Assembly (NCBI GenBank): GCA_043819385.1
Contig: JBDREW010000027.1
Location: forward strand, 1-13,488
Reading direction: 5' to 3'
Source of the DNA: JBDREW01 sp043819385
Lineage (GTDB): Bacteria > Patescibacteriota > Minisyncoccia > Minisyncoccales > GWA2-38-27
Length of the DNA stretch: 13,488 bases
Shown in pieces: positions 1-7,419 of the stretch (its first letter is position 1; each line of letters opens with the position of its first letter). Below the pieces are notes generated by a model. It saw only the letters and a list, made by a program, of their open reading frames with translations. It searched no databases and was not told the origin of the DNA. The translations under genes and the position numbers were made by a program.

Positions 1-504
1 CAAAGAGTAGGAGTTTTAATTGATGTTCAGAATCTTTATTATTCAGCAAGAAATCTTTATCAAGCAAGAGTTAATTTTGAAGAAATTTTAAAATTAGGTG
101 TGAGTAAAAGAAATTTAATTAGGGCTTTCGCTTATGTAGTAAGAACAAAAACAGGAGAAGAAAAACCATTTTTTGAAGCATTGACCAAGCTTGGAATTGA
201 AACAAGAATTAGAGATCTTCAAGAATTTTATGGAGGACAGAAAAAAGCTGATTGGGATGTAGGAATAGTTATTGATGCAATAAGAATGGCTCCGAGTGTT
301 GATACTTTAGTTATTGCTTCTGGAGACGGAGATTTTATTGCCTTAGTTGAATATTTGAAAAATCAAGGCAAAAGAGTAGAAGTTATTGCTTTTGGTAGAT
401 CTTCTTCAAATCAATTAAAAGAAGTAGCAGATGAATTTATTGATTTAGAAACAGCATTTGCAAAATATTTATTAAAAAGTAATAAACAAGAAGTAAAAAA
501 GTAA
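1..504 (+). CDS. NYN-domain (LabA-type) putative ribonuclease, 5' end outside the window
   Basis: The reading frame is open from base 1, so the gene starts upstream; 167 residues are visible. It opens with a hydrophobic strand and the motif LIDVQNLYYSARN (Asp8 and Asn11 of the visible part), continues with KADWDVGIVIDAI (Asp84, Asp86, Asp92) and then IASGDGDF (Asp109, Asp111). These acidic clusters on a Rossmann-like alternation are the signature of NYN/PIN-fold nucleases of the LabA/YacP-like group, which cut RNA with metal ions. Only a few N-terminal residues should be missing, because the first motif normally lies near the start. The C-terminus is a lysine-rich tail (LLKSNKQEVKK). It lies 115 bases upstream of pnp on the same strand, so both neighbours belong to RNA metabolism. 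The family call is firm; the substrate is unknown. Confidence 0.85.
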   Translation, partial: QRVGVLIDVQNLYYSARNLYQARVNFEEILKLGVSKRNLIRAFAYVVRTKTGEEKPFFEALTKLGIETRIRDLQEFYGGQKKADWDVGIVIDAIRMAPSVDTLVIASGDGDFIALVEYLKNQGKRVEVIAFGRSSSNQLKEVADEFIDLETAFAKYLLKSNKQEVKK

Positions 505-518
505 AAAGTAAAAAGTAG
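492..518. repeat. Heptamer-like microsatellite at the end of the NYN gene
   Basis: The core GTAAAAA recurs with its G at 493, 501, 508 and 515, a period of 7 to 8 bases. The repeat overlaps the last codons and the TAA stop of the NYN gene, so its lysine-rich tail may partly be a product of the repeat. Similar period-7 runs with other sequences occur in other gaps of this window. Confidence 0.6.
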
Positions 519-535
519 AAATTATAATTTAATAC

Positions 536-610
536 GAATGTTACGGATTGAATGTGAATGTTGCGAATTAAAAGACATATTCGCTATATTCACATTTTAT
601 TCGTAAATTC
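536..610 (+). repeat. Long imperfect inverted repeat (hairpin) directly upstream of pnp
   Basis: The arms 536-568 and 579-610 are reverse complements apart from one bulged base and two mismatches. By hand I count 27 Watson-Crick pairs and 3 G-U pairs, around a 10-base loop (569-578). The right arm ends 9 bases before the pnp ATG and no T-run follows, so it is not an ordinary intrinsic terminator. A TATAAT at 523-528 (no good -35) would place a transcript start near 535, at the base of the hairpin, making it a 5' leader structure. It could instead be a small dispersed palindromic element (MITE- or REP-like). The E. coli pnp leader also carries a long stem, cut by RNase III in autoregulation; similarity of function here is only an inference. 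Confidence 0.75.
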
Positions 611-619
611 AAATATTTT

Positions 620-2725
620 ATGAAGTTTAGTTTAGATTTAAACGGAAAGAAAATTGAAGTAGAGAATAAAAATTTAGCTGAGCAAGCAAATGGAAATATT
701 TTTGTTAGTTGTGGAGAGACAGTGCTTATGTCTACTTGCACAATGAGCAAAACAGAAAGAGAAGGAATTGATTTTTTTCCTTTGACTGTTGAATATGAAG
801 AAAAATATTATGCTTCGGGCAAAATTATGGGTTCTCGTTTTATTAAAAGAGAAAATCGTCCTTCTGACGAAGCAATTTGTAATGGCAGATTAATTGATAG
901 AACTATTAGACCAAGATTTGATCAAGATATTGCAAATGAAATTCAAGTAATAGCAACCGTATTTTCATGGGATGAAGAAAATGATCCCGATGTTTTAGGT
1001 ATGATATCTGCTTCTCTTGCTTTATCTATTTCTGATATACCTTGGAACGGCCCAATATCAGCTGTAAGAGTTATTAAAAAAGACGGAAAACTTATTTTAA
1101 ATCCTGATTATAAAGAAAGAGAGGGTTGTGAATTAGATATTATTTTTGCTGGAGTTCAAGAAGGAAATAAAATCTTAGTTAATATGATTGAGGGAGGGTC
1201 AGAAGAAGTTGAAGAAAGTTTAATTTTAGAAGCATTAGAGTTTGCTAAAAAACCCTTAAAGGCTATTATTGATTTTCAAAAAGAAATTACTGAAAAGATT
1301 GGAAAACAAAAGATAGTTATAGAAAAAATTCAACCAGATCAAGAACTTGAGAAAGAAATAAATGAATTTTTAGCTGATAAATTAGAAAAAGCTATTTTTC
1401 AAAAAGATAAAGTAAAAAGATCTGGAGATATAGAAGAGCTTGAAAAAGAACTTGTTTTTTTTATTGAAGAAAAATATCCAGATCAAAGAAAAGAAGATTA
1501 TGTTAGAAAGTTTGTTGAAAAAGAAATTGATAGGTTGATACATGAAGGTGCCTTAAAACATAATAAAAGAGCAGATGGAAGAAAAATGGATGAAGTAAGA
1601 GAAATTAAAGCTGAAGTAGGTCTTTTGCCAAGAACTCATGGTTCCGGACTTTTTTGCAGAGGGAAGACAAAAGGATTGTCTCTCTTAACATTAGGAACTC
1701 CAGGAGATTATCAATTATTGGATGGGATGGAAGGCGAAATGAAAAAAAGATTTATGCATCATTATAATTTTCCTCCATATTCAGTTGGAGAAACAAAACC
1801 AATGAGAGGACCTGGAAGAAGAGAAATTGGACATGGGCTATTAGCTGAAAAAGCTCTTTTACCTATTCTCCCAAATTTTGAAGATTTTCCTTATACTATA
1901 CGTATAGTATCTGAAATGCTTTCTTCAAATGGTTCAACTTCAATGGCTTCTGTTTCAAGTTCTTCATTGGCTTTGATGGATGCAGGCGTGCCAATTAAAG
2001 GGTTAGTAACTGGAATTGCTATTGGCTTATGTCAGGATAATAAAAGCGATGATTATAAAATTTTAACTGATATTCAGGGACCAGAAGATCATCATGGAGA
2101 TATGGATTTTAAAATTGCTGGAACAAAGAAAGGAATTACTGCAATTCAATTAGATATAAAAGTAAAAGGAATTTCTGATGAAATTATTAAAGATGCATTA
2201 TTAAAAGCTAAAAAAGCTCGTTTGGAAATTTTAGAAGTAATGGAAAAAACTATTTCAGAACCAAGAAAGGAACTTTCTAAATATGCTGTAAAAATTGAAA
2301 CTATTAAGATTAATCCAGAAAAAATTGGAGAAGTAATTGGTCCAGGAGGAAGAATAATTAATGAAATTATTGATAATACAGGAGCAGAAATAGATATTGA
2401 AGAAAATGGCCTTATATATGTAAGTGGAGAGAAAGATGAATCAGTTAAAAAAGCGATTGAGTGGATTAAAAATATTATAAGAGAAGTTGAAGTTGGAGAA
2501 ATTTTTGAAGGAAAAGTAGTAAGAGTTTTGGACTTTGGAGCTTTTGTTGAAATATTACCTGGCCAAGATGGATTGATACATATATCTAAATTAGCTCAAG
2601 GGAGAGTAGAAAAAGTTGAAGATGTTGTTAATATTGATGATATTGTTTCAGTAGAGGTAATTGCTATTGATGATCAAAAAAGAATTAATCTTCGTTTAAT
2701 AGAAAATAAAAGCAAAAAAAGATAA
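620..2725 (+). CDS. pnp: Polyribonucleotide nucleotidyltransferase (PNPase)
   Basis: This is a phosphorolytic 3'-to-5' exoribonuclease that degrades RNA to nucleoside diphosphates and can add tails in reverse. Its 701 residues match the family's usual length. The domains run in the standard order: first RNase PH domain (about 1-215), alpha-helical linker (about 240-310), second RNase PH domain (about 315-545), KH domain (about 555-620, GPGG loop at 574-577) and S1 domain (about 625-695, with VLDFGAFVE). The phosphate-binding loop SSNGSTSMAS (435-444) and the catalytic acids Asp484 and Asp490 in DIQGPEDHHGDMD are present, so it should be active. The second core reads TLGTPGDYQ where E. coli has TLGTERDAQ. 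The start is ATG in AT-rich sequence with no Shine-Dalgarno, immediately after the hairpin at 536-610. It is followed by its own terminator. Confidence 0.97.
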   Translation: MKFSLDLNGKKIEVENKNLAEQANGNIFVSCGETVLMSTCTMSKTEREGIDFFPLTVEYEEKYYASGKIMGSRFIKRENRPSDEAICNGRLIDRTIRPRFDQDIANEIQVIATVFSWDEENDPDVLGMISASLALSISDIPWNGPISAVRVIKKDGKLILNPDYKEREGCELDIIFAGVQEGNKILVNMIEGGSEEVEESLILEALEFAKKPLKAIIDFQKEITEKIGKQKIVIEKIQPDQELEKEINEFLADKLEKAIFQKDKVKRSGDIEELEKELVFFIEEKYPDQRKEDYVRKFVEKEIDRLIHEGALKHNKRADGRKMDEVREIKAEVGLLPRTHGSGLFCRGKTKGLSLLTLGTPGDYQLLDGMEGEMKKRFMHHYNFPPYSVGETKPMRGPGRREIGHGLLAEKALLPILPNFEDFPYTIRIVSEMLSSNGSTSMASVSSSSLALMDAGVPIKGLVTGIAIGLCQDNKSDDYKILTDIQGPEDHHGDMDFKIAGTKKGITAIQLDIKVKGISDEIIKDALLKAKKARLEILEVMEKTISEPRKELSKYAVKIETIKINPEKIGEVIGPGGRIINEIIDNTGAEIDIEENGLIYVSGEKDESVKKAIEWIKNIIREVEVGEIFEGKVVRVLDFGAFVEILPGQDGLIHISKLAQGRVEKVEDVVNIDDIVSVEVIAIDDQKRINLRLIENKSKKR

Positions 2726-2754
2726 TAAAGCAAAAGTTTAAAGATGTTTTTTAG

Positions 2755-2779
2755 CCACGATGAGAATCGTGGTTTTTTT
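2755..2779 (+). terminator. Intrinsic terminator of pnp
   Basis: A perfect 7-bp stem CCACGAT / ATCGTGG (2755-2761 with 2766-2772) with a GAGA loop is followed by seven T residues. It lies 29 bases after the pnp stop. Confidence 0.9.
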
Positions 2780-2839
2780 GTTTGATTGTTTTTTAAAAAG
2801 TTTTTAACATATAGATAATGGTATTGCTTTTCATTTTTA

Positions 2840-2848
2840 TGTTATAAT
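2840..2848 (+). promoter_or_regulatory. Extended -10 promoter candidate for the coiled-coil protein gene
   Basis: TGTTATAAT is a consensus TATAAT (2843-2848) with a TGn extension at 2840-2842. No convincing -35 lies at 16-18 bases (TTGCTT at 2824 is too close). It sits after the pnp terminator and about 80 bases before the next ATG. The leader is very AT-rich and holds a 12-base direct repeat AATAATACTAAT (2865-2876 and 2898-2909). Confidence 0.45.
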
Positions 2849-2936
2849 AACAAAAAAGAATTAAAATAATACTAATTTAATATATTAATCGCATATAAAT
2901 AATACTAATAAAATTAGTAATTAAATTTTTAACATT

Positions 2937-5900
2937 ATGCCACGCGAAGAAGAATTTTTAAAACCAGACGACATCAGAACGATGAAAAAGGATATTTATT
3001 ATCTTGAGAAATCAGGATCTGATGAGCCGAAACAACCTTCTGGGTCTGCTGTACCAGTTGATCTTTTGGAAAAACAAGAATTAGTTAAGTATGAAATTGA
3101 AGAGGAAAAATTAAAAAAAGAATTAGAAGAAAGAAAAAAACAAAAAGAATTAGAAGTAAGAGGAAAATTATTAGAATCAGAAGAAGAAAAAGAAAAGAGA
3201 TTAGAAAGAGAAGAAAAATTAAGGAGAGAACGGAAGCAAGAAGAAACAAGACAGATAGAAATGAAAAAAAGACGAGAACAAGAAAAGTTAGTTTTGGAAG
3301 AACAAAGAAAAAAAGCAAATGGAATTGAAGAAACAAGACAGATAGAAATAAAAGAAAGACAAGGAGAAGAAGGTAAAAATAAACAACAGCAACAACAAGA
3401 AGAAGAAAGAGCAAGAGAGGAAAGAATGAAAAGATTAGAGCAGAAAAAAATAGAAGAAGAAAAAGAAAGAGAAAGAGAAGAAGAAAGAAATAAAATAAAG
3501 GAAGAAGAAAATAAAGAAAGAGAAAGAGAAATTCAAAAATTAAAAGAACAAAGAAGAATAGAAAGAGAAGAAGAAGAAAGACGATTTGAACAAGAAGAAA
3601 AGGATAGAATAGAAAGAGAAGAAAGAGAAAGAGAAGAAGAAATTAGAAAATTGAAAGAAGATCCTCAACACAAGAGGAGGTTTTTGATACAGAAAAAAGA
3701 AAGTATTAGAAATGAAAAAATAGAAATAAATAAAAAAATAGAAATATTAATGAACGAAAAGGAACCATTAGAAGCTCCTGAAAAAGAGCTTTTACGAGAA
3801 ATAAGAGATATAGAAAAAGCTTGTGATGTTATTTCTCAAAGAGAAAAAAGAACGAAAGAAGAAAAAAGAATTATAGAAGAAAAAGAAGTTTTAGCTGATA
3901 CTCCAAGAGAAAAAAAGAAAATTGAGGAAGAAAGATGGGGAATAGAAGAAAAAATAAGAGATTTAGAAAAAAAGAGATGGCCTTGGGATGAAAAAATAAA
4001 AGAAGTTCAAAATCAAATTGAAGAAATTAAATCACAATATGTTGGTATAGAATTAAAAGAAAAAGAATTAAGGTCAAAAGAAAAAGAAATATTAGTAAGA
4101 GAAGAAAAAATTGAATTAGAAATTAAAAAGATTGATTCTCAAGAAAAACTTGAAGAAATTGAAGAATTAAAAAATGATTTAGAAATAGAAAGAAATGAAC
4201 TTTTTGCAGAATTAAATGAAACTAAAAAAGAGTTGGAAGAGGTTTTATTAGGAGAAAAAGGAGCTGAAGAAGACCAAAAATTAATTGAAGAAGAAGAAAG
4301 ATTAACAAAAGATATAGAAGAAAAAAGAAAATTAGAAAAAGAAAGATGGGAAATTGAGGAAAAAAGAAGAAATATAGAATCAAAAAAATGGGAAATAGAG
4401 GAAGAAAAAGAAAGAATAGATCTTGCTTTAAAAAGAATAGAAAAAAGATTTCAAAATCTTTTGGAAAAAGCTAGTGATTTAATTGAACAAATTAAAAAAA
4501 TAGATTTATTATTTGGAATAAAAGAAGATAAGAATATAGAAACAATTCCTGATATTATTCCTGCTTATTCTATAAAGGATAAAGATTTTAGAGACGAAAA
4601 AGAGATTTCTAATGAAAAGTTTTTTGCCCCAGCATCTGATTTATCTGTTGCAAAACCAGAGTTAACAAAAAAGGGATTTGGATTTGCGGACGATGAAACA
4701 GAACCCGTTCAAAATTCTCTTTCAGAAAATATTGAAGTGGACAGAAAAATAGAGAAATTAGAAGAAAAAGTAATTCAAGAGGGAAGTGAAATCGAGCAAG
4801 CTAAAAAAAGAATAGAAGCTCTTAAAAACCAAAGACAAAATGAAATTGATGAGTCTGTTATGATTAATGAAAAAAAGCCTGTTCAAGTATCTCCTATTGA
4901 TGGTAAAGAAGACATTGAAAAAATGGGAAAAGAGACAGAGAAAATAGAAGAAGGTTCAATTAAAAATTTTTATGAGGAGGATATTAAAGTAGATGAAGAA
5001 GAGATAAAAGCGCCTCGTCAGATTGAAAACATAATTTCACCAGATGAAATTGAAGAGAAACCTGTTCAAAATATTTATAAAGAAGATATTGAAGTAGATG
5101 AGAAAGATAAAGATAAAGAAGAAATTTTAGAAGAACCTACTCACGATAGTTCCATGGAAAAGGTTGAGGAAAATGAAGAAGAAAATATGGAAAGAAAGAA
5201 AGAAGTTGAGGAGGCCTTGGCAATGGTGAGAGAAAAAGAAAAAAAATCTGGAAAAAATTTAACAGAAGAAGATGATGACGAAAATTCTTATGGGAGAAAG
5301 AAAGAGAAATCTTTTAGTTCAACATTTCCTTTTGCTGTTTCTTCAGAAGATTTAGGTGCTGTTCATAGAAAGCCAAGCTTAGGAGAAAAACTTTGGGTAA
5401 GGGTTTTAGTTTTTAGTTTAGTTTTGGTACTTTTAGCAGGAGTTGCCACATTTTGGTATTGGTATTTAATAATAAGAAAATCCCCTGTTCCTTCTACTGC
5501 AGAGTGTTCTTCTAATTATGATTGTTCTGCTGATCAAGTTTGTGATTCAAAAGGACTTTGTGTTGCTCCACCCCCTGAACAAGTTTGTGAGAATGATTCT
5601 GATTGTTTAGTAAACCAAGTATGTGGTTTAGAAAAAGTTTGTATAGCAGAAAGAAAACCAATTGAAATTCCACCTACTTTAATTATTGTTGAGGACACAA
5701 GAGATTTAGAGATTTCTGATTTAACAGAAATTCCTAATTTAATTAGTCAGACACTTCAAGAATGGCAAGACCAAAATACTTTCAAACGTTTAGTAATCAA
5801 AAATAAAAAAGAAAATAGAGTTGTAAGTTTAGAGGAATTTTTAGGATCTCTTGAGGTAAGAGTTCCAAAAGAGCTTTACCAAAAAATAGGAGATAATTTC

Positions 5901-6782
5901 ACATTATTTGTTTATTCTCAAATTGAAGGAAATAGAATTGGATTTATAACCGAAGTTGTAGAAAAAGAAACATTAAATGATTTAATGTTTTCAAAAGAAA
6001 CAACATTGAAAGATGATTTTGGTCCTTTAGTCAAATTTATGGAAGCAGGAGATCCAGCATCTATTTCTTATTTTAGAAATTCATCTCAAATAAGAGGATA
6101 TATTGGACCTAATTTTAGATATCAAACACTTGCTAAAAATGATTTAGGTATTCTTTATTATGTTTCTGGTGAACATTTTGTTTTCACAACTTCTTGGAAA
6201 ACAATGGAAGACACAATTGAAAGGTTATCAATAAGTATTCCGGTAATTGAATTGACGAAAGAACTTAAACGTGAGGATCAAGGTGAAGAAGTAAAACTTC
6301 TTCAAACATGGCTTGCTCAAGATTCAACAGTTTATTCTGAAGCAATAATTAGTGGATGGTTTGGTCCATTAACTGAAAAAGCTGTTATTGAATTTCAAGA
6401 AAAACATGCTAGTGATATTTTAGTTCCTCAGGGTATTTATAATGGGACTGGAATCGTTGACTTATACACAAGAATAAAGTTAAATGAACTTTACGGGAAA
6501 ACAGGAATTAAACCTCATTCTGTTGAATTAATAACTGGAATGCAGTATGGTGATCATAGTGACGAGGTAAGATTGCTTCAAACATGGCTTGCCAAAGACA
6601 CAGAGGTTTATCCGAAAGGGTTAACTACAGGATGGTTTGGTCCATTAACCAGAGAAGCAGTAAAGAAATTTCAAGAAAAATATTCTAATGATATATTAAT
6701 TCCGCAAGGATTAACAAGACCTACTGGAATAGTTGATACTTTTACAAGACAAAAATTGAATGAATTATTTGGAGGGCAGTAA
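2937..6782 (+). CDS. Giant coiled-coil, single-span envelope protein with Cys-rich and peptidoglycan-binding-like repeats
   Basis: I do not recognise a named family. There is no signal peptide. Residues 50-245 are almost purely Glu, Lys and Arg with a Gln run at 150-154 (ER/K helix type). Residues 250-525 are further coiled coil with Trp pairs 14 residues apart (334/348 and 471/485). Residues 530-815 are an acidic linker with repeated motifs around PVQN and EVD. A single membrane span lies at about 820-846, with charged residues on both sides. Then come two Cys-rich units (857-875 and 884-902, every Cys exactly six residues after the last), an unrecognised domain (about 912-1100), and two 92-residue-spaced repeats (about 1107-1186 and 1199-1278) with LLQTWLA and GWFGPLT, resembling PG_binding_1. 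The likely topology is N-terminus in, C-terminus out, linking the cytoplasm to the wall. The start is ATG without Shine-Dalgarno. It is probably co-transcribed with the dksA-like gene 34 bases downstream. Confidence 0.8.
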   Translation: MPREEEFLKPDDIRTMKKDIYYLEKSGSDEPKQPSGSAVPVDLLEKQELVKYEIEEEKLKKELEERKKQKELEVRGKLLESEEEKEKRLEREEKLRRERKQEETRQIEMKKRREQEKLVLEEQRKKANGIEETRQIEIKERQGEEGKNKQQQQQEEERAREERMKRLEQKKIEEEKEREREEERNKIKEEENKEREREIQKLKEQRRIEREEEERRFEQEEKDRIEREEREREEEIRKLKEDPQHKRRFLIQKKESIRNEKIEINKKIEILMNEKEPLEAPEKELLREIRDIEKACDVISQREKRTKEEKRIIEEKEVLADTPREKKKIEEERWGIEEKIRDLEKKRWPWDEKIKEVQNQIEEIKSQYVGIELKEKELRSKEKEILVREEKIELEIKKIDSQEKLEEIEELKNDLEIERNELFAELNETKKELEEVLLGEKGAEEDQKLIEEEERLTKDIEEKRKLEKERWEIEEKRRNIESKKWEIEEEKERIDLALKRIEKRFQNLLEKASDLIEQIKKIDLLFGIKEDKNIETIPDIIPAYSIKDKDFRDEKEISNEKFFAPASDLSVAKPELTKKGFGFADDETEPVQNSLSENIEVDRKIEKLEEKVIQEGSEIEQAKKRIEALKNQRQNEIDESVMINEKKPVQVSPIDGKEDIEKMGKETEKIEEGSIKNFYEEDIKVDEEEIKAPRQIENIISPDEIEEKPVQNIYKEDIEVDEKDKDKEEILEEPTHDSSMEKVEENEEENMERKKEVEEALAMVREKEKKSGKNLTEEDDDENSYGRKKEKSFSSTFPFAVSSEDLGAVHRKPSLGEKLWVRVLVFSLVLVLLAGVATFWYWYLIIRKSPVPSTAECSSNYDCSADQVCDSKGLCVAPPPEQVCENDSDCLVNQVCGLEKVCIAERKPIEIPPTLIIVEDTRDLEISDLTEIPNLISQTLQEWQDQNTFKRLVIKNKKENRVVSLEEFLGSLEVRVPKELYQKIGDNFTLFVYSQIEGNRIGFITEVVEKETLNDLMFSKETTLKDDFGPLVKFMEAGDPASISYFRNSSQIRGYIGPNFRYQTLAKNDLGILYYVSGEHFVFTTSWKTMEDTIERLSISIPVIELTKELKREDQGEEVKLLQTWLAQDSTVYSEAIISGWFGPLTEKAVIEFQEKHASDILVPQGIYNGTGIVDLYTRIKLNELYGKTGIKPHSVELITGMQYGDHSDEVRLLQTWLAKDTEVYPKGLTTGWFGPLTREAVKKFQEKYSNDILIPQGLTRPTGIVDTFTRQKLNELFGGQ
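6255..6770 (+). repeat. Tandem duplication encoding two peptidoglycan-binding-like repeats
   Basis: The two copies are offset by 276 bases (92 codons). The stretch CTTCAAACATGGCTTGC is nearly identical in both copies (about 6299 and 6575). Shared protein landmarks are LLQTWLA, GWFGPLT, FQEK, and GIVD followed by TR and KLNEL. Copy ends are approximate. Confidence 0.75.
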
Positions 6783-6787
6783 AATAG

Positions 6788-6808
6788 AAAAATTAAAAAT
6801 CAAAAATT
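6788..6808. repeat. Heptamer microsatellite before the dksA-like gene
   Basis: Three consecutive 7-base units read AAAAATT, AAAAATC, AAAAATT. They occupy most of the 34-base gap between the coiled-coil gene and the dksA-like ATG, where a Shine-Dalgarno would be expected and is absent. Confidence 0.6.
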
Positions 6809-6816
6809 AAAATAAT

Positions 6817-7185
6817 ATGAATAAAAAATTACTTAGTGAATTGAAAGAAAAATTAGAGCAACAGAAAAAAGATTTAAAATCAGAACTTCAAAATTTTGCC
6901 AAAGAAGATGTAAATGTAAAAGGAGATTGGGATACAAAATATCCTCAAGTTAATGGTGGATCAGGAGGTCAAATGTTAGAAGACGCCGCTGATCAAGTAG
7001 AAGAATATTCAAATCTTCTTCCAGTAGAACATAATTTAGAATTACGTCTTCAAAGTACTAACAAAGCATTAGATAATATGAAAAAAGGTAAATATGGAAA
7101 ATGTGATAAATGTGGCAAAAATATTTCAGAAGAACGATTAAAAGTTTACCCTGAAGCTGAAAAATGTACTAAGTGTCATGGGTAG
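6817..7185 (+). CDS. DksA/TraR-type C4 zinc-finger protein
   Basis: This 122-residue protein has a charged coiled-coil N-terminus (about 1-35), an acidic segment LEDAADQVEEY (54-64) like the coiled-coil tip of DksA relatives, a second helix (about 70-92), and a C-terminal C4 zinc finger CxxC-x17-CxxC (Cys96, 99, 117, 120) in the context YGKCDKCGKNISEERL and CTKCHG. Proteins of this family bind the secondary channel of RNA polymerase and change transcription, often with ppGpp. That role is inferred from the family. It is shorter than E. coli DksA (151 residues), so a general regulator of the TraR/YbiI/DksA group is the safer name. It is likely the second gene of the unit begun by the envelope protein and is followed by a terminator. 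Confidence 0.85.
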   Translation: MNKKLLSELKEKLEQQKKDLKSELQNFAKEDVNVKGDWDTKYPQVNGGSGGQMLEDAADQVEEYSNLLPVEHNLELRLQSTNKALDNMKKGKYGKCDKCGKNISEERLKVYPEAEKCTKCHG

Positions 7186-7204
7186 TATTAAGTATTAAGT
7201 ATTA
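7184..7204. repeat. Three perfect heptamers AGTATTA
   Basis: Three exact head-to-tail copies of AGTATTA begin inside the TAG stop of the dksA-like gene and run into the spacer before its terminator. Confidence 0.75.
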
Positions 7205-7209
7205 ATTAA

Positions 7210-7236
7210 AAAATCAGGGTATATCCTGATTTTTTT
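7210..7236 (+). terminator. Intrinsic terminator after the dksA-like gene
   Basis: The stem AAAATCAGG (7210-7218) pairs with CCTGATTTT (7225-7233), with a six-base loop GTATAT and a T-run continuing to 7236. It lies 24 bases after the stop. The flanking A- and T-runs also allow weak termination on the minus strand, where it would follow the tRNA-Arg gene. Confidence 0.85.
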
Positions 7237-7256
7237 GTATTTCTAATTTGTAGTAT

Positions 7257-7332
7257 TGGTGCCCCCAGAAGGATTCGAACCCTCAACTACCGCTCCGAAG
7301 GCGGTCGTGTTATCCAGTTATACCACAGGGGC
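7257..7332 (-). tRNA. tRNA-Arg (anticodon UCG), CCA encoded
   Basis: Read on the minus strand, a 7-bp acceptor stem starts at GCCCCTG and closes with TGGGGGC (two G-U pairs), discriminator A, then encoded CCA (7257-7259). The anticodon arm is a perfect 5-bp stem ACCGC/GCGGT around the loop CTTCGGA, giving anticodon UCG (Arg, CGN codons). The T-arm is GAGGG-TTCGAAT-CCTTC. The D-loop contains the conserved GG. It is 73 bases without CCA. It lies opposite in strand to its neighbours. Confidence 0.95.
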
Positions 7333-7340
7333 GTATTTTG

Positions 7341-7368
7341 ATTATACTAAAATTTACAGAAAAATCAA
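7341..7368 (-). promoter_or_regulatory. Promoter of the tRNA-Arg gene
   Basis: On the minus strand, TTGATT (7363-7368) and a consensus TATAAT (7341-7346) are separated by 16 bases. The -10 lies only about 8 bases before the mature tRNA 5' end, so the primary transcript would have almost no leader. Confidence 0.65.
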
Positions 7369-7395
7369 TTGAAAAAAAGTAATTTTTGGTATAAA
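7369..7395 (+). promoter_or_regulatory. Possible divergent promoter for the CCA-adding enzyme gene
   Basis: TTGAAA (7369-7374) and TATAAA (7390-7395) are 15 bases apart, shorter than ideal. It begins at the base after the -35 of the tRNA-Arg promoter, so the two would be back to back. The TATAAA is part of a period-7 repeat, so the match may be fortuitous. Confidence 0.3.
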
Positions 7396-7410
7396 GTATA
7401 AGTATAAAGT
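7389..7410. repeat. GTATAAA-type microsatellite before the CCA-adding enzyme gene
   Basis: GTATAAA-like units have their G at 7389, 7396, 7402 and 7409 (period 6-7). The run ends 10 bases before the ATG, in the region where a Shine-Dalgarno is missing. Confidence 0.6.
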
Positions 7411-7419
7411 AAAAATATT

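Noticed and set aside
492..518. CRISPR-like or regulatory repeat array
   Set aside because: Units are only 7-8 bases with no spacers; it is a microsatellite. No CRISPR array was seen anywhere in the window.
2824..2829. TTGCTT as -35 for the TATAAT at 2843
   Set aside because: The spacing is 13 bases, too short for a sigma70-type pair; the extended -10 was used instead.
3085..3414. Minus-strand open frame of 109 codons, almost only Leu, Phe and Val
   Set aside because: It is the antisense of the Glu/Lys/Arg coiled-coil region; the hydrophobic composition is a by-product of the purine-rich coding strand.
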